NCBI GenBank assembly: GCA_026826555.1
Contig: JAKSZT010053769.1
Span: forward strand, 2,696,505-2,760,504
Length of the DNA stretch: 64,000 nucleotides
Reading direction: 5' to 3'
From: Tolypeutes matacus
Taxonomy: Eukaryota > Chordata > Mammalia > Cingulata > Chlamyphoridae
The notes beneath the pieces were generated by a model. That model saw only the letters and a list, made by a program, of their open reading frames with translations, made no database searches and was not told where the DNA came from. How positions within the stretch are numbered: position 1 is the first letter of the stretch; every line of letters starts with the position of its first letter. Of the stretch, positions 58,877 through 64,000 are shown one piece after another. A program made the position numbers and the translations under genes.

Positions 58877-59149
58877 GCTAACACATGGTTGTTGGGACAC
58901 TCCACTCAAAAAAGCTGAATGTTACTTTTTCCCCATGATTAATACAATAAAAACAAAATTTAAAGAAAATTAAAAAAAGAATACAGAACACACACATATC
59001 TACTTAACTATTAATGAATATATTATATTAACTAGATATCTAATTCGACATATAATCATGTATGCTTGCTTGTGTTTTACATTTATATATGCATATAACT
59101 GCTTACGTTTCATATGTTTGCATATGCTTATAGATGTGTATGTGTGTGT
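58877..59149. other. AT-rich sequence, no recognised feature
   Basis: Alternating TA/TG segments, for example 59125-59160. Confidence 0.5.
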
Positions 59150-59340
59150 GCATATGCATCCTTGCTTATGATTTTATTAAGACATGCAGAAAGAATGAAG
59201 AGATACTACAAAAATGGTTAACTATGTGGCATGGTGGTAATAAGGTAGAAGGAAGAGAAATGTGAACAATATTTGTGAGTATACATTTTCTATGTTTTTG
59301 AATTTTTCTACATATATAGTCATGAAAATAAAACTAAATT
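59150..59340 (+). mobile_element. L1M-type 3' end fragment
   Basis: 'tgtttttgaatttttctaca' followed by 'gtcatgaaaataaaact' resembles old L1M tails. Confidence 0.35.
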
Positions 59341-59791
59341 GTTGAATTTTTGAACATGGATGAAACAAATTAACTTACATATGTATCAAATTGTTAACAT
59401 AATTACACAGCAAAAAATTATTTCAAGTAAGTTTTGAAACAGTTTTCTGACTACATCCATAGAGGAACATACTCAAAATTTTTAAAAAACAAAACCCAAC
59501 AACAATGACAACAAAAAAAAACAAAAAAGAAAGAAATCTTAAATTTTCATCAGTATTTTGTCTGTTAATAGTAATAGAGATATTTTTATAGTCAACAATT
59601 TTTTGTCTAGTTGGACAAAGCAGATATTTACATATATGAATGTTATTAGAAACCAAGAGTTTTCAGTGCAGAAGAATAGAAATACAGATATGAAATAAAA
59701 GTTAAGAACAAAATGCTAAAATATCAAGTGAATTTTAAATATCAATACAAAGTTATGATGCATGTGTATGCGTATATATTTATTCCGGCAG
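59341..59791. other. No recognised feature
   Basis: Anonymous AT-rich sequence with A runs near 59513-59530. Confidence 0.5.
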
Positions 59792-60241
59792 TGTAGAGTT
59801 GTGTATCCTAGGAAAACATGTTCTTAATCTTAATCCATTCCTGTGGGTGAGAACCCATCCTAAATAAGACCTTTTGATGAGGTTACTTAAGTTAATGTGT
59901 GGCCCAGCTGACTTGGGATGGATCTTAATCCTATTACTGGAGGCCTTAAAGACAAGGCCACAGAGAGAGAAGCTATGGGGAGCAGCCAGAAGCTGGAAGT
60001 CAAAGAAACCCAGAAAAGAAAGGAGAAGATGCCACAATGTGCATTGCTATGTGACAGAAAAGCTAAGGACCAAGGATCACTGGCAGCCAGCCACAGAATG
60101 CCACAGTGTTCAGGGAAAAAGCATTGTCTTGCTGATGCCTCGTTTTTGGACTTCTCTTAGCCTCAAAATTATAAGACAACAAATTCCTGTTAAGCCAACC
60201 CATTGTATGGTATTTATTTTAGCAGCTGGGGAACTACAACA
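59792..60241 (+). mobile_element. MaLR-like solo LTR (group B, copy 3)
   Basis: Starts TGTAGAGTTG, then 'aacatgttcttaatcttaat', 'ttcctgtgggtgagaaccca', 'gatcttaatcctattactgg'. The 3' part 'cctcaaaattataagacaac' and the end ACAACA are those of a MaLR LTR. It is directly followed by a (CATA)/(CAGA) microsatellite. The 150-codon frame at 59874-60326 lies mostly inside it and is not a gene. Confidence 0.7.
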
Positions 60242-60282
60242 TACATACATACAGACAGACAGACACGTACATACACACATCT
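60241..60282 (+). repeat. (CATA)/(CAGA) microsatellite
   Basis: Mixed tetranucleotide run directly abutting the LTR end. Confidence 0.9.
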
Positions 60283-60729
60283 TACTTTTGTCCACTATTA
60301 AGGACCTAAAAGCAATGGCTCAGTAGCAATAAGCCTAATGCCCAGATAAGGTTTCTAAATACCATTCATCACTGGAACCATAAATTCCTGGAAAAATTAC
60401 TGATTTGGTCTGGGCAGAGAAATAAAGGTTGGGCCTGGGAGACTTTGTTATGTCAGAAAGCAAGGACATGTTTAAGGCTACAGAAGTGCCAGCTTGAAGG
60501 TACTCCCAATGGCCATAGTTGAAACAATTTTAGGACAAATAATCATGGCTACATTTGATTGAAACACATATGGATACGTACATAATGATGAGAGTAAGAA
60601 TGAGAAGGAGCCTCTTTCTTACAAAAGATGCCTGCTAATGATTGTAGAAGGACAAACAAATTTTTTTAATCACCATTTAACAGTATAATAATTGATTCAA
60701 ATTTCAAAAATGGAAGCTAAAAAACAAAA
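60283..60729. other. No recognised feature
   Basis: Anonymous sequence. Confidence 0.5.
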
Positions 60730-60950
60730 CAAAACAAAAACCTAGGGCTGTACAATACAACCAGTGACCTCTAATGTCAATTATGGACTCTAGTTAATAG
60801 TACAATATTAATATTCTTTCATCAATTATAATAAAGGAACCACACTAATGCAAACTGTTAATAATGGGAGGGGGTTATATGAGAGCTCTGTATTTTCTGC
60901 ATGATTTTTCTGTAAACCTACAACCTCTATAATAAAAAAATTATATAAAC
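60730..60950 (+). mobile_element. L1 3' UTR
   Basis: 'gtcaattatggactctagtt', 'ggaaccacactaatgcaaac', 'ggttatatgagagctctgta', ending 'cctacaacctctataataaa': the same tail type as at 30000-30395. Confidence 0.7.
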
Positions 60951-61121
60951 AGTGAAAGCTAAAATCATTATATGAAAGCTGTGGTGGGAATAGAAAAGAC
61001 TCATGTGCCAAAGTAGAGATTATTTGCTAATTTTTGACTACTGACCTAATTTTTAATCCTTTATAGGATGATCCAGATTTTTCTTAGGTTATTGAATCAG
61101 TTTTACAGAAAATTTGTTTCT

Positions 61122-61141
61122 CACACACATGCATGTGTGTG
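61122..61141. repeat. Perfect 20-bp palindrome in CA/TG run
   Basis: cacacacatgcatgtgtgtg reads the same on both strands and is fully alternating purine-pyrimidine. A TA/TG run follows to about 61173. Confidence 0.9.
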
Positions 61142-61175
61142 TGTATGTCTGTATATGTAATATATATATATTACT

Positions 61176-61367
61176 AAATTGATTTCTTACTAATTACGAA
61201 GGACAAATGTATCTTACAGAGTAGGCAAAAGCATTAACAATCTTATCTAATTGTAATGGTGGCAGCCTGCCTTCAATATATCCAGATATGAAGAACCATA
61301 CCTAAATTGTTACTGATTTAAAGTTTTTTGAATATTGTAATGTATTTTTGGAATTCAGAGGGTGGAG
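61176..61367. other. No recognised feature
   Basis: Short anonymous interval. Confidence 0.5.
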
Positions 61368-61898
61368 TGTTGCAGTTGGGCAGTTTTATGTAATTATGAA
61401 TTCCAAAAATATAATTGGATCATGCTTGTAAACTGATCTGTTAATCTGGGCATGATTAAGTTATGATTAGGGCGTTGACTGGGTGTTGAGCCCCACCCCT
61501 TGGTGGGTGGGGAATCGAATATAAAAGGCAAGGCAAAGAACAGAGTTGAAGCAGTTTTTGAGAAACAGTTCTGATGATGGAGTTTTGATGTCGGAAAGAA
61601 GGCCCCAGGAGAAGTGAGCCGTTTGCCTGATAGTCTACAACTGACCTTGTGGAGGAACCAGAAGAGTTAAGTCCGGAGAGAAACGCAGTCCCAGAAGGAG
61701 AGGAACACAAGAAGCCTGAAACCTGACAAACTCCGGCAGCTGTCTTCCTTTAACACGTGGCAATGGACTGTGGTGAGAGAAGAAACTTAATGCTTTATGG
61801 CCTAGTATCTGTGGATTTCTACCCCAAATAAATACCCTTTATAAAGACCAACCCATTTTTGGTATTTCACATTAGCACCCCTTTGGCTGACTAATACA
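61368..61898 (+). mobile_element. MaLR/ERVL-like LTR (group A, copy 2)
   Basis: Starts TGTTGCAG and ends 'ggctgactaataca'. It shares with copy 1 (10769-11379) the blocks 'ccttggtgggtggggaatcg'-type, 'gtttgcctgata', 'cacgtggcaatggactgtgg' and 'ctaccccaaataaataccct'. Unlike copy 1 it is followed by a short internal-type stub (61899-61915). Confidence 0.7.
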
Positions 61899-61915
61899 GA
61901 ATTTGGTGCTGGGAT
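61899..61915 (+). other. Remnant of retroviral internal start (possible primer-binding site)
   Basis: gaatttggtgctgggat follows the LTR end directly. In MaLR/ERVL elements the sequence just inside the 5' LTR is 'gaatttggt...' with a tRNA primer-binding site. This suggests the LTR is a 5' LTR whose internal region was cut off. Confidence 0.45.
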
Positions 61916-61916
61916 G

Positions 61917-62360
61917 GTTAATTTCACCTGTTAACATGGAAAGCTGATGATATCCAATTGTTTGGGTAAATAACTGGCATAGTCCTCAGGGTAGAGGAAT
62001 TTAGCAGATAAGATTAACATCTATAATCAGTTGAATTTAAGTAAAGAACTTTACCACCATAATGTGGGTGGGCCTCATGCAATCAGTTGGAAGTTTTAAG
62101 AGTGGAACTGAGGGTTTCAGAATTTCAGAAGGAATTCTGCCTCAAGATTACATCCTCCACTCCTTCCTGAGTTTCCAGCCTGAGGAATTTGGACTCAAGT
62201 GTGCAGCATCACTCTCAACAGAATTACCAGCCTTTGCCCTCTGGCCTGCCCTATGAGTTCCGATTCGCCTGTCCCCCAAATCTTGTGAGCCAATACCTTA
62301 AAATCAATCTATATTTGTATCTTATTGGTCCTGTTACTTTGAAGAACCTTGACTGATACA
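61917..62360 (+). mobile_element. LTR-like element (group C, copy 2)
   Basis: Begins 'tggttaatttcacctg', contains 'ccataatgtgggtgggcctc' and 'ggaattctgcctcaagatta', and ends 'aagaaccttgactgataca'. Same family and strand as 42945-43381. Confidence 0.6.
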
Positions 62361-62364
62361 ATCA

Positions 62365-62860
62365 CCTACGAATTTGTCTTGCCAAAAATATTTACTCTGA
62401 GTCTAATCAAGCCAGAATCTAGACCTAACTTCTAGATTGCAGAAAACTCAGAGGGGAGAGTTAAGGGACAGTAGGAGGGAACAAGCAGATAAAATTAGAA
62501 GGTGGCCCATTCGACAAGACAACTGGCCCAGATACTTCATATATAAATGGCCTAAAAAAGTGGGGTGACAGTTTAAACTCAAAAGACATGCAAAAAGCAT
62601 TAAAAAAACACCAATAGGTAAACATTGATTTGCTCTAACTTAACAAAAAGTTATAAAAGGCATTCTTGGGGGAATTGGGGGTAATTTAAAAATTTACTGA
62701 ATATTAGATGATATAACTGATGTATCATCAATATCTTATGTGTAATAATGGTATTAATTTTAGAGAAATGTTCTTATTGTTGGGAGCTACATGATCAATT
62801 ATTCATGGGTGAGTAGTTGTATTTCAAAATACATGGAAATTGTTCAATTATACACACATA
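62365..62860 (+). mobile_element. HAL1-like / L1M 3' region
   Basis: 'agccagaatctagacctaac', 'gacaagacaactggcccaga', then 'gtgtaataatggtattaatt': third copy of the HAL1-type tail in the window. No ORF is left. Confidence 0.5.
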
Positions 62861-62999
62861 CACAAAACCCCGTCCTTCCCTCTCCCTCCCCAAATGTATA
62901 TATGAAACTTAAATATATATTGATATATTGCTGTCAATTTATCTGCAAAAGAGCTACCATACTGTTTGTTCTTTCTGTCAGTAATCTCCAATGTGTAGT

Positions 63000-63175
63000 A
63001 CACTATTACTCATTTTAGACTACACATTAAAATAACTCTGTAGCTGAAAACAGCAATAACAACAACTAAGTTCAAGTCCTACCCCTAGACAGTCTAATTT
63101 AAATGGTTCAGGTTATATCCCAGACATCAATATTATTTAAAGTCTAAGGTGATTCTAAAGTGCAGCCAGAATAGA
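63000..63175 (+). mobile_element. MER5-like (hAT-Charlie) fragment
   Basis: 'cctacccctagacagtctaa' and 'ctaaggtgattctaaagtgc' match the middle and 3' part of MER5A/B. Confidence 0.6.
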
Positions 63176-63179
63176 GTTT

Positions 63180-64000
63180 CCTCTATTCTGGAAGAATAGG
63201 TCAATCAGTGAGCAAACGCTGTGGTGCAGGCTTCAGACATTACAAAGTGAGTACATTGTTGTGTGGGGAGAGAATGAGAGTGAGGCTCACTTTATCTATT
63301 TTAATGTAGCCTAATTCTTGATTTTCAGTGAATTTTTTGACACCTTAACAACTAAATCACTAAATTTAAATTTTGCTTCTGACCACAATAATTTCAGATT
63401 TTTACTATGTCAACACAATCTAAAATTGGTTTGATACCTGTTGATATTACCATATGCTGAGTTTAATGCAAATTTTTAATTTTATCAAGAGGCTAAAGAA
63501 ATGCCAAAGTTTGTAGGCTCTGAGATCAATGACCTCAGGCTCAGTTAGAAATACCAAATAAAAACTTAATAAATGTTTGTCACTATTGATATTATTTTCT
63601 AAAATGATAGATTTCAATGCCTAACAGGAGGGAATTCTGATACTATCTTGGCCTTAATATATTAAAAAACATTTTGTTTTACTGTTCTTGACTCCAGTGA
63701 AGAAGTTTCAAAATCTGGAGTCATTTACGATTTGGAAAAAAAACACAAAAGAACATTTTCATACCTATAAAACATTCTCCTTACATTTGAACTTTAGTTA
63801 AATTCACTGGTTGCACATCACCCCAAACTTTTGGCAAAACATGTCAGAGTGATTTCCTCAAGTTCTTTGTGTTGACATTTTTGGTCTATGGACCCACTGA
63901 AATATACATTTAGAGTTACTAAGAAGATGGTGGGTACTTAAGATCTGAGTAATGGGTATTGAGATTTCCAGGATTTCTTGTTATACTGTGGTTAGATATT
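63180..64000. other. No recognised feature
   Basis: Anonymous AT-rich sequence up to the window end. Confidence 0.5.

Noticed and set aside
59874..60326. 150-codon plus-strand frame
   Set aside because: Runs through the group B LTR and the following microsatellite (its end reads YIQTDRHVHTH). No domain; chance frame in a repeat.
1..64000. A CRISPR array, operon, prophage or other microbial system
   Set aside because: No direct-repeat arrays with spacers, no ribosome-binding sites and no long dense coding. All repeat families are mammalian.

Overview
This is AT-rich, repeat-dense mammalian nuclear DNA. I find no intact protein-coding gene, no convincing exon and no functional tRNA or rRNA gene. 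It reads as an intergenic or deep intronic 'gene desert' made of interspersed repeats of several ages separated by anonymous sequence. The best lineage clue is a set of short retroposons with a tRNA-like head (Pol III A box and B box) and an A-rich tail, in both single and two-headed (dimeric) forms. These match what I know of the DAS SINEs described from armadillo, so I infer a xenarthran genome, most likely armadillo-like; sloth or anteater cannot be excluded from sequence alone. All repeat family names are from memory of consensus sequences, not from a search.

Layout. 0-12 kb: a 5'-cut L1 tail, an antisense L2 block, scattered MIRs, a MER5-like DNA transposon copy, a second antisense L2 block and a MaLR-like LTR. 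12-15 kb: an old L1 ORF2 with an internal inverted piece. 15-21 kb: mostly unrecognised sequence with hairpins, a G12 run and a GT microsatellite. 21-31 kb: L2 pieces, a nearly full-length but heavily damaged L1 split by a MaLR-like LTR with a visible 5-bp target duplication, then further L1 and L2 tails. 31-36 kb: unrecognised sequence, including a homeodomain-site-like AT cluster and a purine-rich belt. 36-44 kb: two L1 ORF2 remnants in tandem, pierced by DAS SINEs, an L1 tail split by an LTR, a pair of perfect hairpins, another LTR and a HAL1-like tail. 44-57 kb: MIRs, a DAS dimer plus monomer, HAL1 and L2 pieces and long anonymous stretches. 57-59 kb: an unclassified retroposon of about 1.8 kb with an L1-like 3' end and a (TAAA)n tail. 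59-64 kb: LTRs of three related groups, an L1 tail, a HAL1-like tail and a MER5-like copy.

Taken together, nothing here forms a pathway or operon; the history is one of nested and tandem retroposition. The most useful whole-window signal is orientation: nearly all L1/HAL1-like and LTR copies lie on the plus strand, while the older MIR and L2 copies and the SINEs are mixed. If the window is intronic, this suggests a host gene on the minus strand. The observations most worth checking are the twin perfect hairpins at 42.8 kb, the 57-59 kb retroposon, the repeated dimer-plus-monomer SINE arrangement, and the orientation bias. I do not see a previously undescribed biological system.
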